64,000 bases of DNA, taken from the NCBI GenBank assembly GCA_012064415.1, contig SSNU01000289.1:186001-250000 (forward strand), read 5' to 3'. The notes beneath the pieces were generated by a model that saw nothing but the letters and a program-made list of their open reading frames with translations, did no database searches and was not told where the DNA came from. Of the stretch, positions 33,739 to 43,973 are shown piece by piece (within the stretch, counting starts at the first letter, position 1; each line of letters opens with the position of its first letter). The translations under genes were made by a program, and so were the position numbers. Source of the DNA: Gyrodactylus bullatarudis (Eukaryota; Platyhelminthes; Monogenea; Gyrodactylidea; Gyrodactylidae).

Positions 33739-33855
33739 TTAGCTTTTGCTGAAATGAGCATGATGTACTCCACTATCGTATTTTATACGATGAGCCTGAC
33801 CTCCAAATGATACCATGACAACGAATGCGAAGAGAAAAGAAATCTGTTTGAACAT
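33739..33855 (-). CDS. 38-residue secreted peptide precursor, MFKQ family
   Basis: Minus strand, ATG at 33855-33853. Starts MFKQISFLFAFVVMVSFGG, a signal peptide closely like that at 19446 (MFKQVSILFAFVILISA), then a His-rich tail (QAHRIKYDSGVHHAHFSKS). The His-rich tail differs from the Gly/Arg tail of its relative, so leader and promoter are conserved while the mature peptide is not, a pattern known from venom, defence and secreted-effector genes. Its function is unknown. It lies between the two 1,015-bp copies. Confidence 0.7.
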   Translation of the reverse strand: MFKQISFLFAFVVMVSFGGQAHRIKYDSGVHHAHFSKS

Positions 33856-33887
33856 TTTCGAATATAGTTCTATGAGGAAATAAGACT

Positions 33888-33896
33888 CCTTATATA
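33888..33896 (-). promoter_or_regulatory. TATA box of the 33739-33855 gene
   Basis: TATATAAGG on the minus strand, followed by AGTCTTATTT, 41 nt before the ATG. It shares this block with the promoter at 19409. Confidence 0.7.
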
Positions 33897-34261
33897 CGTG
33901 AAAGTAAAAATTCTAAAAATCATTGATTTCTCTATAGTTAAAGGTTTCGTAAAAATCTTTAAGAGCCATACTTTTAATTTTCAAAATTGTATTCTTGTCT
34001 TCCTCAAAATAATACGATCAATAGATTCAGAATATGCATTTCATACTAGTAGTAAGAGTTTCGGTGTTTTTTCAGCTCACATTTTATTCTTATGTTCTTC
34101 AACTTTTACTATATTTCTTTCAAAATTTGTAAAATATTATTTTCAATGAATTCTTAACTTTTATAATTATTTATGTGTCACTACTGATGAACTATAGAGA
34201 AATGTACATTTAGTAAATAAAATTACCAGTTCTCTTTGACCTGACTCTAAATTTAAATAAA
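33897..34261. other. non-coding between duplicate copies
   Basis: A + strand ORF (33898-34149) has no leader, motif or partner and is probably chance. About 34193-34235 (AGAAATGTACATTTAGTAAA) matches sequence next to the inverted peptide copy at about 31988-32015. Confidence 0.5.
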
Positions 34262-35276
34262 AATCCCCTGACCACTAACAAGTAACTCCATCATTATCAG
34301 CATATTTCTAAACATCTCTAAAAATTATGCAGTCAGATAGAGACTCTTTTCATGATCCTAACGAGCTAATGAACTTTTACCTACAGGGAGTTCACCAATT
34401 ATGAGGTCTTATGATTTCCAGAGATTTCTTTTTCTAACCAAATTCATGGCTTAAATTTTACCTCCAAAAAAGGTAATAATAATTAGTAATAAAGCTTTTA
34501 TTTCACCGGTTCTCATCAGACTCTTACACCGGCTAGATATTTATACAAAATTATAAACAGAATTGGGATCCTCTGATAGGTTAAATCATTCTTCAGATTT
34601 AGTAAAGAAAATTTTTGTGATATGGTGGGGATCATAAAAATTTATATATATTCACGGTAAATTACTCGAATTACTTTTTTCGACATCATGGAATTTTTCG
34701 CCAACCTGAAATTCTAAAATTAAAAAAAAAATCTTTATAACATACAATTGTGTTGATGTAAGAATTTTTCTAAACTGAATGTATCTAAAATTTTGAGAAA
34801 AATTCATTCTGTTAATAGCTAAACGGGTGATTAAATTGAATTATATTCGTAATTAATTCTTCTCTTCTTACACTACCGTGATCAACTTGTTTCTATTCGA
34901 CATGAAATTTGCTGTTTTAATCATATTCCTATTTCTCACAGTAGAAGTTCTAGGTGGAGATTCCAATGCATCAAACCCGCCATCTTTGAGAAAAAGAATT
35001 GATTATTACAATAGGAAGATCCACGACAATCCAAGTGCTGAAACTCAATTTCTTCATCCCAAAAGTAAAGATGCTAGAATATAATGAATAAATAATTTCT
35101 CATTCTATTGGATCTTCTGGCATCTGAGCACAATGGAGTTGTTTGAGAATAAAAAACCCAAAATGTTAGGGGGTCGGTCAACCTTCTGCTTTCGATTTTC
35201 AGGTTATTGGAATTCAGAGATCAGGAAATCCAAGTCGATCTTATCTAGGGTAAATGTTGGTTTATTTATAGATCTA
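34262..35276 (+). repeat. 1,015-bp direct duplication, copy 2
   Basis: Same length and, by eye, same sequence as 32554-33568. It holds a second complete peptide gene and a second CCGG hairpin (34506-34532). Confidence 0.95.
34902..35084 (+). CDS. 60-residue secreted peptide precursor, copy 2
   Basis: Identical in protein to 33194-33376, within the second duplication copy. The duplicated unit includes about 640 bp upstream of the ATG, so any promoter is likely duplicated too. Confidence 0.7.
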   Translation: MKFAVLIIFLFLTVEVLGGDSNASNPPSLRKRIDYYNRKIHDNPSAETQFLHPKSKDARI

Positions 35277-36059
35277 TGATTGGACTTATTAGAGGTAGAT
35301 GAAAATTCAATGTCGCTTGTTTAAACAAGATGATAGCAAATTCAATTTAAATACGAAATTTAGAATTTAAATAAAAAATTTATCAAGCTATATACAATTT
35401 TCCAAAAACTGATTTTGCCAATTTGGTGATTCAAATTCCCACCAATGATTTTCGCGCACTTTATCTTATCAAAGTATTCTTCATCAAAATCTAAATCAAA
35501 AGCACCAAAAGTATCTGAATTTTATAAATTCTGAATCAGAATAATTCAGGGATTAAAATTCTATGTGTCTTGGTTAAATTGATTTATCATGAGTTATTCA
35601 ATGTTATTGTTCGCGTGTAGTGGATCATAAAGCAGAATGATTGTAGCAGTAAGATTAGGTTTCGGATAATATTACAGCATCAACTAAAAAGTAAAAATTA
35701 TAGAAATTCTGTCTTACCATGAAATCAACAACAGGAGTTACTGTCGTGAGTCCTTATCTTATAGGAAATGATTGAAATTTAATCAGTATTCAAGGAGGTA
35801 ATACCTACTAGGAATTACTTTTCTAAGATTCTAAACGTTCATTAGCTAATCTATTGATGATCAAAATGATTTTTCTGATTTTAAAGACTCGAAAATATGG
35901 TACGATTCTGATTGTTTAAAGAACAGTCGGTTGCGAAACTAATTGGCCATTCCAGCTCGAAGAAACTGGGCCATAATATAAACGGATCGACTATAGATCA
36001 TAACTATAAATCTTAGATTATTTCTGATGCTATGAGATTCTCTTTCTTACTGGGATCAC
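35277..36059. other. non-coding
   Basis: No gene, RNA or repeat recognised. Confidence 0.5.
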
Positions 36060-36330
36060 GATGGGATCCATGAGTAAGCTGTAACATTCAGTGACATGGG
36101 CTAGTCCATTACCAAATATAGGACGAACCTTAGGGATATACTCTGTATTATAATACAGTGCACTGCGAAACTCATGGATTCGCAAAATTACCATCTTTTT
36201 TAATAAATGATCGATAGATTGACACACGAAATATTTACGAAAAATTAATATTATAAGATGAATTTCGACTCTTGATGGGTCTTATTTTCTGATATCCATG
36301 AGTTTCGCACTGTACCTACCTAAGCCCCTA
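36060..36330. repeat. repeat shared with 16835-16895, carrying a TA-flanked MITE
   Basis: Flanking sequence (ATTACCAAATATAGGACGAA, CCTAAGCCCC) is the repeat. At 36156-36312 a 157-bp unit sits between TA dinucleotides (36154-36155 and 36313-36314); its ends are inverted, with GCGAAACTCATGGAT on both sides and CAGTG tips. The relative at about 16880 lacks it, so this is an empty site. A TA target fits a Tc1/mariner-type MITE. Confidence 0.8.
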
Positions 36331-36453
36331 ACTGGAGATTAAATATAAGATTTTCTGATTAAATAAATTATTAAATATTTTGATTTCTTCATTTTATCTT
36401 TTAAATTTTTCTAAAATATAAATCGTTTTGATCAATTTTCTTTCTCTTCCAAA

Positions 36454-36750
36454 TTATAATTTTCTTACTTTGCCCTTATTTGAGTTTCTTTCTTTATTCA
36501 CTGCATCTACAATCCCAGTATCGACACCACAGTGTTCTTCATTACAAGTTGTATAATTCTTTTGGCATGTTTGTTGACATGTGTGGGCATTCCTTTGTCT
36601 ACTTTCACTGCAGACTTGCATACATTCATGTAACGACACTAGACACCTTGCTCTACATCGAATCTTATTGCCCGAAGCTGGTAGGACTTTGGCGCTTATT
36701 TGAGCCATGACAACAAACACAACCAGTAGACAGGCTATTAAATCTCTCAT
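36454..36750 (-). CDS. 98-residue secreted eight-cysteine peptide
   Basis: Starts MRDLIACLLVVFVVMAQISA, a signal peptide of about 20 residues. The mature part has eight Cys spaced C-x3-C-x6-C-x3-C-x10-C-x3-C-x6-C-x4-C, a near two-fold internal repeat that would suit a pair of helices joined by two disulfides each (inferred). The tail (KERNSNKGKVRKL) is basic. A TATAAAA lies on the minus strand at about 36796-36790, some 40 nt before the ATG, as for the other small genes here. I do not recognise the family. It could be a defence peptide, an inhibitor or a secreted effector. Confidence 0.75.
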   Translation of the reverse strand: MRDLIACLLVVFVVMAQISAKVLPASGNKIRCRARCLVSLHECMQVCSESRQRNAHTCQQTCQKNYTTCNEEHCGVDTGIVDAVNKERNSNKGKVRKL

Positions 36751-36789
36751 ATTTTGTTATTTTTTTCGTTTTCAACTTTCCCTACTTAG

Positions 36790-36796
36790 TTTTATA
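36790..36796 (-). promoter_or_regulatory. TATA box of the eight-cysteine peptide gene
   Basis: TATAAAA on the minus strand, about 40 nt before the ATG at 36750. The spacing matches that of the MFKQ genes. Confidence 0.55.
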
Positions 36797-36829
36797 GAGA
36801 AAATAATTTGAAGTACATGTGAAATATTT

Positions 36830-37529
36830 TTTTTTATTTGTTAAAATAATCAATATTTACTTGTATTAGTTTGAACAAATCTGACTCGGCATGTCATTTG
36901 AGTCTTGAAAACTTTTCAGATTTTCGAAGTAGGATATTTATTATTAAAATTTAAGGATTCCGTCGGTATCTTGTCAGAACCAAATTTGGATCATTTTTAC
37001 TGCTTAAAAATTAGTCAAAACTCATGAAAATTCTGACAAGAATTTAAAAGCAAGAGTATTAACACCAGCTGGAAATTTGATATATATCAATCTCTTTTTC
37101 TAAAAATTAATAACCTTTATTGAAAATTCTTTAATTTTCTGAAGTCTTCAAAAGGAAAACTTTTTTGTTCATTCATGGATTCTGAAATCTTCAATAAATA
37201 TTAATAAAAGGAGATTCAATTGGAATATAGCCAACCTTTTTCCAAATCCTCTTCCAAATGTTCCGTTAGTAAGATAGACAAATGCCTTATTTAGTGAAAC
37301 GATTGTACTACAGTTTGACCTGTGACAAAAATTACTCTATTCCCTCTGCCCCTTTTTAATTTATTTTTCGAAATCATCATCATACTTATGAGTAGGGTCT
37401 CTGTATAAACCTTAAATTTTATGAGCAAAAATAATGACTTTCATTCTATCAACATTCATTCGAAAGAGTTTTTTTCGCTGAAGAATTCTCTATAGTTGGT
37501 TGATCGTACATAGTTTCGGATCAAAAGAT
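36830..37529. other. non-coding
   Basis: AT-rich. A short MITE-like piece (CATTTTTACTGCTTAAAAATTA region, about 36993) resembles block Y of the repeat at 14866-15002. No gene. Confidence 0.45.
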
Positions 37530-37579
37530 ATCCACAAGCCTTTCATTGATAATATCATTAAACGCAAACGTCTTGCCTT
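37530..37579 (+). repeat. 50-bp exact piece of the Tc1-like transposase gene
   Basis: Identical to 39016-39065, which codes for IHKPFIDNIIKRKRLAF in the transposase below. Homology stops sharply on both sides. Confidence 0.9.
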
Positions 37580-37699
37580 ATCAGGTTTAACTTGAAAATG
37601 AACGATTCATCAGACTTGATCATAGTTGATAGAATGCCTTGAATTTTATCGCAGGTATTTGCTACAGGTGATACGAATAGCTTTTTATTGTATCTTTGG

Positions 37700-37708
37700 T
37701 ATAAATAT
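37700..37708 (+). promoter_or_regulatory. TATA box of 26-residue peptide gene
   Basis: TATAAATAT, 54 nt before the ATG at 37754. Confidence 0.5.
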
Positions 37709-37753
37709 CCTTGTGAGTTACCATCAAAATGTAAAGAAAAGAAGAAACTTAGA

Positions 37754-37834
37754 ATGAACTTCAAACTTGTTATCGCTGTTGTGGTCGTCTCACTTTCGGC
37801 TATCAGTGCAAGATTAATACGCAGAGGTGGATGA
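37754..37834 (+). CDS. 26-residue secreted peptide precursor
   Basis: MNFKLVIAVVVVSLSAISA is a textbook signal peptide; only RLIRRGG follows before TGA. With so little mature sequence, either the released piece is tiny or the gene is spliced to a later exon that I did not find. No relative in the window, but leader style, TATA box and place fit the small-peptide cluster. Confidence 0.5.
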   Translation: MNFKLVIAVVVVSLSAISARLIRRGG

Positions 37835-38292
37835 TAACTCTTGAAATTTCAATAGAATACATGAAATAACTTGGAATTTGGCTTATTTCTTTCAAAATTC
37901 AGTATATTCTAATTAAATCTTCTTCTAAATAATGCGAGTTCATGAAGATCAACATTATACTTGGGTACAGTCGTGGACAGAACTGGTGGAGTGAACCTTC
38001 GCGAGAAATTGCGTGAATATTTTCGGTATATTCTTGATGTATTATTGGTATATAGGAAACATTATAATATAACTATTTATCCTCTTCAATTTTCAGAGAT
38101 AAAAGGGATCTTTTTTCGATTGAAAGTTGTAAAATTAGGAATTAGGAAATTTCTCCATTTTAGAATTTATATTTAAAAATTTACACATGTAAAGTTAAAA
38201 GTAAAACTCAAAATTTTAAAAATCTACGATAGTTTAAGCTCATCAATTTAGAAATATCTGAAAAAATATCATATAGAAATTACTGATAAATA
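37835..38292. other. non-coding spacer
   Basis: The ORF at 37961-38176 begins at a TTG and has no motif. I regard it as chance. Confidence 0.45.
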
Positions 38293-39630
38293 ATGCCAAG
38301 AGAAGGTTTACCCCAGAGAAATGCCTCTAGGCCAGCTCGTTTTGATGATTTTGTTATGGAAAATGTTTTGTTAAGGCCAGCTATACGTAAGTTTTCATTA
38401 TTAGATAGATTCTTAGAAAGACGCCGAACGGATCCCCAAGCTAACGTTCCAAACAGAATACGGGCAATACGTAGTGGACCTCCCGCTGCTAATCAGGTTG
38501 CTCGTGAACGCAGTCCTGTTGAAGAGGCCCGACCTAGAAGGAATGTACAAGATCAAGGCGTTAGAGGAATGCTAAGAAACTTCGACCAAGAAATAAACAG
38601 AGCTGTTGATCAACTGAATCATAAAGTCATCAAGTATCGAGATAGGGAATATCATGAACTAATCCGAGAGGCATATCTCAATAACAGAGATACAATTAAA
38701 ATGGATAAAGTTGCCTCTCTGTTCAATGTTTCATGCTCGACTGTCTCCAGAATAGTCAACAGTAAGTAGTGAAAATATAAATAATTAATTTCACTTATGA
38801 ATTTTCTTAAATCAGATCAGACTCACCCAAGGCAGCCTGGTCAAGGTGGAGTTCGAAAGACCTACACTCAGGTTACTGGTGATCGATTGTGTAGAATAAT
38901 GAGAAGGAATCCGAACATGTCATATCATGAAATCCAAGCTCAATATTTTCCCTATTTGAGCTACAGGATAGTGCACAGGATCCTTCGGGAAAATGGCTTC
39001 ACACGTCAAAAGGTCATCCACAAGCCTTTCATTGATAATATCATTAAACGCAAACGTCTTGCCTTTGCTAGATTTTATTCGGCTTTAAATCTAGATTTTT
39101 GGGAAAAATTAATTTACGTTGACGAAGTAACCTTCGAGTTTAAGCGCCCAGAAAATAACGGTTTTGTTATTCTCCCACCTAATCATCAAAGAAGCGATCG
39201 TTATGCAGAATCGAGGAGCCGTTTTGACAGCAAATCCTATGTAGTCTTGATGGAGTTTGGTAAAAAGCCTATTTTTATGGAAGCAGAAGGAATGAACGAC
39301 TCCCGTTCTTTTTGTCGCCTTCTCCAAAAAGGATTATTTCTTCTTAGAAGATGGACGCCCCCAGTCTTCAATCCAATTGCTCATGTAAATACTCTCAATC
39401 TTCTAGGAAGTGAGTTGAAAACAATGATTAAATATGATTGATAATTTTCAAAATCCTTATTAGCCATGAACATAGAAGATCTAAGAGTTGATCACCGCTT
39501 GGATTTAGACTTCAATCCTGCCGATGTTCCTAGGGAGCCTAGGGAACCCTTGGAGTTTAGCTCTGAATCCTATCATACTTCAGAAGATTCAGAAGAAAAT
39601 TCTCCAGAAATCCACCAGAATGTTCCTTAA
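38293..39630 (+). CDS. Tc1-like transposase, three exons, catalytic core incomplete
   Basis: Exons 38293-38761, 38816-39409 and 39464-39630, with two short GT-AG introns (54 nt each) and matching phases. Exon 1 gives a long Arg-rich N-terminal region (QRNASRPARFDDFVMEN, RRTDPQANVPNRIRAIRSG) and a helix-turn-helix, KVASLFNVSCSTVSRIVN. Exon 2 gives a second DNA-binding part (MSYHEIQAQYFPYLSYRIVH) and the start of an IS630/Tc1-type core, KLIYVDEVTFEFKRP (first Asp), FDSKSYVVLMEFGKKPIF. Where the second Asp (DNA-x-x-H motif) should come the sequence reads WTPPVFNPIAHVNTLNLLG, and exon 3 is an acidic tail (SSESYHTSEDSEENSPEI) without a third acidic core block. It thus looks internally deleted or converted to a binding-only form. 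Frame and splice sites are nonetheless intact. Confidence 0.65.
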
Positions 39631-40169
39631 AATCCGGAGCTCCATGATATACCAGCACTTTTGGAATATACCAGAAATGGTTCTCTAATTCTTATGGATT
39701 ATGCTTCAATTCATTCATCGCTTTATGTAGGGATGGAATTTATTAAATAATAATTATTATTAACTTATGTATATGTTACCGTTAATCTTGTTACTCTTGA
39801 TAGTCTTAAGACTACCTGATAGTCTTAACGGCATAGCTTGATAAACTTATTACCAGGTTTTAAGATTAACTAGCTATAAAATATAGTTTGTTGATCTTGA
39901 TACTTGGTAATAAGTTTGGCTGACTGAATTAAATTTTTCAAACTGATATCATTATATGGGTTCATAATCTTTTTGATTTCCATTAAATCTTTCACTTTGT
40001 TTATCGTTTAAAAAATCTAATAGTGTAGGGTCCCTACTTGGAACTTCCTATACAATTGTAACCGGCTAGTTTGTTAAACTTATAACCAAGGTTCAAAATA
40101 TTAAGTTAGTAATCCAAAGCTCAAAATTAGTTTTAAAAAATATAAGATTAGTTGAGAATTGTAGAGAAA
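39631..40169. other. non-coding between convergent genes
   Basis: Holds a 44-nt block (39773-39816) shared exactly with 16428-16471, including the palindrome TAGTCTTAAGACTA. Nothing else. Confidence 0.7.
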
Positions 40170-40699
40170 TCATTTATTGTTGCAAGATAAGCTATTATGA
40201 CATCTTGAATTCTTCTTACATCTGCAACGATTTGTGACACATTTTGTCCAACAATCACATCTCAGAAACCCTTGACCATCGACCAGAGATTGAAGACAAC
40301 TCTGCCTTCTAAGAGAAAAACTGCATTCGGGGACATCTTCAACATCGAGAAATCTTTCATCTAGAAGTGTAAGTTGATTTGCTGAATACAGTCCATCAAT
40401 TACACCATTCTTCGTCCCAACCTTGTAGAACGATTCATCAATTACTTCTACTACAACACAAACTAGGTTTCTGTTATCTAGCTTGGCCCTATCAACTTCT
40501 GGGACTCTAACTAAAACGTTTTGGCCGAATTCAAAAGTTCTAGCAGTCTTAGATATCATTTTCTTGCGATTCTCATCGTGATTTTCTTGGAGTTCTGCGT
40601 CCAGGATAAATCGATCATAATTTTGAGGAGAACTTTCTTTGATTTTCTCATCAAGGGGTATTGGTTCAAGGAGAGGAACGTCATGAATGTTTTCTAGAG
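40170..40699 (-). CDS. integrase-tail (KRBA2/SCAND3-like) exon
   Basis: The frame is open from a splice acceptor TTTATAG just above 40699 down to the stop at 40170. It gives an acidic start (DVPLLEPIPLDEK), then RARTFEFG-type sequence (ISKTARTFEFGQNVLVRVPE), VDRAKLDNRN, VGTKNGVID and a Cys cluster GQGFLRCDCWTKCVTNRCRC, matching the order in 30332-30739. The chain looks intact, and its 5' exon must lie further up; an acidic open stretch at about 40745-40790 (DFADLDLDDD) could be part of it. It converges on the Tc1-like gene, the two 3' ends being about 540 bp apart. Assignment rests on family memory. Confidence 0.55.
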
Positions 40700-41751
40700 C
40701 TATAAAATAGATTATTAATTATAATATTTCTTGCATTGAAATTTATCTTCTTGAAATGAATCATCGTCTAGATCGAGATCTGCAAAATCGAATTGAAATT
40801 TGTATACGTTCATTAAATCCTGAACTCTTGATCGGGTTTGTGACGAGTCCTTTTTTAGTTATGCTCGTATTCTTTTTGCACACTGAACATAATGAGAGGT
40901 ATGTTTTAATCTGTTCTTGAGTAATATTATAAAATCTCATCGAACATTCATTTCATCGATAATAAAAATCCCTTAGTCTCTTTGTCATTCAGAAAAATTA
41001 CTGCAAAACAAGAGGGGGCAAATAGATTAACCGACTATTTTTCTTTCTCACCTCTCATACGGTCAGTCCTCTCTCGTCCTATTCTGATTTCCCCCTATCC
41101 GATTTATTGTATGAACTATTACAGTAATAAAAATGTTCCAAATTCAAAAAATTAATTCTCATCTTCATATTAACTAGGCATATCTTAGAAATTATTGAGA
41201 TTTGGATAATTTAACTTTTAAATTCATTATTTATTTCTTATTGAATTTTATAGGAGAAACTTTGATGGGTTAAGTAAGAAAACAGTTCTGCTCTCTCATC
41301 GTAAGGGATTTGTTTTCCCTTAATCTCTTTGTCATTCATATAAATTACTGCAAAACAAGAGGAAGAAAATGTTTCATTAATTAGCCCTTTAATGGGCCAA
41401 TAGAATAACTTTGAAGAGGATGATAAAATTCAGGATATTTAAAATCAGTGAAAGTAAATTTAGAGTTGGTATAATAAAAAGATATATTATATGGATGAGA
41501 ATTCGTATACTGACTTATTTTTTAAATATATCTTACTATCCAGGAAATTTATTTCAAATTTTCAGGCTAATTTTATGATTGCTTCTAATTTGAAGCTACT
41601 CTAAAGATGTTTAGCCGAATACACAACTATTTTCAGAATTTAAAGCTAAGTTTGAAAATGTATTTAGAAATACTCCAACATTTCTTGAAGAGAAGGTAGA
41701 TATTTTGCATGTTTTATATATGTTACCTTTAATCTTGATAGTCTTAAGACT
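40700..41751. repeat. non-coding with a three-copy repeat
   Basis: Blocks at about 40969-41018 and 41316-41368 share CTCTTTGTCATTCA and ATTACTGCAAAACAAGAGG; a third, inverted copy is at about 51826-51880. A MITE end (CTCATCTTCATATTAACTAG) is at about 41159. No gene. Confidence 0.65.
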
Positions 41752-42470
41752 ACCTATGAAGATGAGAATTTCCTATTTTTACAAAAAACTCAATATTTTT
41801 ATCCAGAAAGTCAGGAGAAATTTTTTTTTAGATTCCACAATGAAATGAGCTGATTAGTTTTGAATACAAACAAAATTTCCGAAAAAAATTTAATCTGACC
41901 AAAAAAAATTGAGCCGTTTTTTGAATTTCGGAAATGTTTCAACTTTCAAATCCAAAATTTTTATCGATTTGAAGCAGTTAAATATTGATATTCAGGATCA
42001 AAATTAGGCGAAGATTTCGAATTTGGCCGTAGAATTTGAGAGAAAATTACTCTTCCCAAGAAAAAGATCAATCTCTATATTTTGGATTATTTTCACTCGT
42101 GATAATCAAAAAATTCGAATGGTTCGATTTCCCACTGTAATGACGAATTTCTGTGAATTCTTGCATGCGAATTCGAAATTTTCGTCTGATTTTGATCCTG
42201 AATATCAATATTTAACTGCTTCAAATCTTTGAAATCGATAAAAATTTTGGATTTGAAAGTTGAAAAAGTGGAAATTTGAAACATTTCCGAAATTCAAAAA
42301 ACGGCTCAATTTTGGTCAGATTAAATTTTTTTCGGAAATTTTGTTTGTGTTCAAAACTAATCAGCTCATTTCATTGTGGAATCTAAAAAAAAATTTCTCC
42401 TGACTTTCTGGATAAAAATATTGAGTTTTTTGTAAAAATAGAAAATTCTCATCTTCATGTCAATTAGGTT
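41752..42470. repeat. palindromic MITE, TCATCTTCATGTCAA family
   Basis: Arms match almost perfectly over 300 nt: ACTTTCTGGATAAAAATATT, CACAATGAAATGAGCTGATT, AATTTTTTTCGGAAATTTTG and complements. The right end is CTCATCTTCATGTCAATTAGG; the left end is shorter. It begins directly in the TAAGACTA palindrome. No coding capacity; ORFs on both strands (42023-42284) are arm shadows. Confidence 0.9.
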
Positions 42471-43973
42471 TAGATAGGAAAAATAGTGAGTTTTTGTGTT
42501 TCAATAAAAATAAGATGTTCCAATCGAAATATTTTTACTGTAAGAAAACATGTAAATTCTTATATTCATGTAAATTAGGTTTATTTATGATTTTGACAAA
42601 AAGTTGAGACTTTCAGATTAATCGATAGAAAATTAAATTTTGATAAAAAAGGTTTATAGGGGTTGCAAAAAAGTTCTTAAATGAAATAAATTTTGAAAGA
42701 AAATATATCTTTATCGAACTAGAAAACTTTTCAGGTTACTCTCAGGGATTAACTCAGTTTAATCTACAGAACAGAAGGCAATCATGAAAAGAATTTAATA
42801 AGGTAGAGTTAAACAAATGCACAAGTAAGTTTAGTCTAATAAGTCAATATAAACCACTTATGAAGCCAATGATTATGGAAATTTATCTAATGAAGATTTC
42901 TTTTTCATGGATTAAATCAACAAATCTGAGATTGGGACTTTTATTTCATGCATTAGATATGTTTGTATAATAAATCAAAGGTATGAATAATAATAATAAT
43001 TTTCCAATTTTTTTGAACCCTCATAACTCTAAATATTTCATAGGTTTCTGGATCAATTAAAGTTTAAATTGAAGCCCACATTGTGAACTTGCATTAGTAA
43101 CATTTTGGCCAAATAACTTGGTATCTTCATAGCTAAATTTTGGTTTTTATAAAAATTGTGAAATAGTCTCGGCACCGAAAGGGTTAAATGATCATTAGAA
43201 ATCAAATAAAATTTCATCACTAATGACCATCAAAACTATAAAATAAAAAATAAAAATTATATTCTATTCCTTCACCTTGGAGAGTTTAACCCCTTAGATC
43301 CCAGAGGTCGTATACGACCTCTAAATCAACAGTTTTAGGCGATCGCTGCATTTTAACGGGTTCGAAGGGGTTAATTTTAGGGGTTCCTCCATTCTTGGTT
43401 TCCACTGAATGACGTTTATAATTTCCTAATTGCTTTATCTGGATTTTTGATCCTATCTGGCTGTCAAGGAGAGCTTTTATTTTATCTATGGAACCCAAGT
43501 TTTCTTTGAAGGAGTTATATATTGCTCAATAGTGCTCAATAAAATTTAATCTTTTTTTTGGTGAAATAAACCTTTGGACTTAAGAATCAATTTAATATCA
43601 CTCTTGGCTTTGTCAGTTTTTTTTTCTTTCAACAACTTTTTAGCTCATCCCATAATGGGTTCCAAAAAAATCTATAATCCTGACTATTCAGAGAGAAATA
43701 TCAAGGTTTTTTGTAAAACTATAGTAGATTTTCATCGTGATGTCAACTTTTTATTATTTCTAATGATTCGATAAATAAAGACGAAACCTGCCCAGATTTT
43801 TGGATTTTTTCTTTACTAGACTATAAATTAGAAATACGCTGAGTTTTATATTCAAGACAAGATGTGTGACAAAGATTTAAGAAGATTTGACCATCGCCCT
43901 GGAAGTGACAAAAGTGTCATAGGAAAATCAATACAATACAGATACCGCAGATACCCTATTTCTAGGGGAGGGT
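42471..43973. repeat. non-coding with dispersed repeats
   Basis: About 43010-43190 is the reverse complement of about 9975-10175 (e.g. AAATTGAAGCCCACATTGTG). About 43287-43330 holds GGTCGTATACGACC in an AACCCCTTAGATCCCAG context. The ORF at 43286-43498 covers this repeat and is unlikely to be a gene. Confidence 0.7.

Noticed and set aside
34506..34532. A standard hammerhead ribozyme in the CCGG hairpin
   Set aside because: CTGATGAG and GAAA are present on the minus strand, but only a 5-6 base segment lies between them, and that segment pairs upstream instead of forming stem II.
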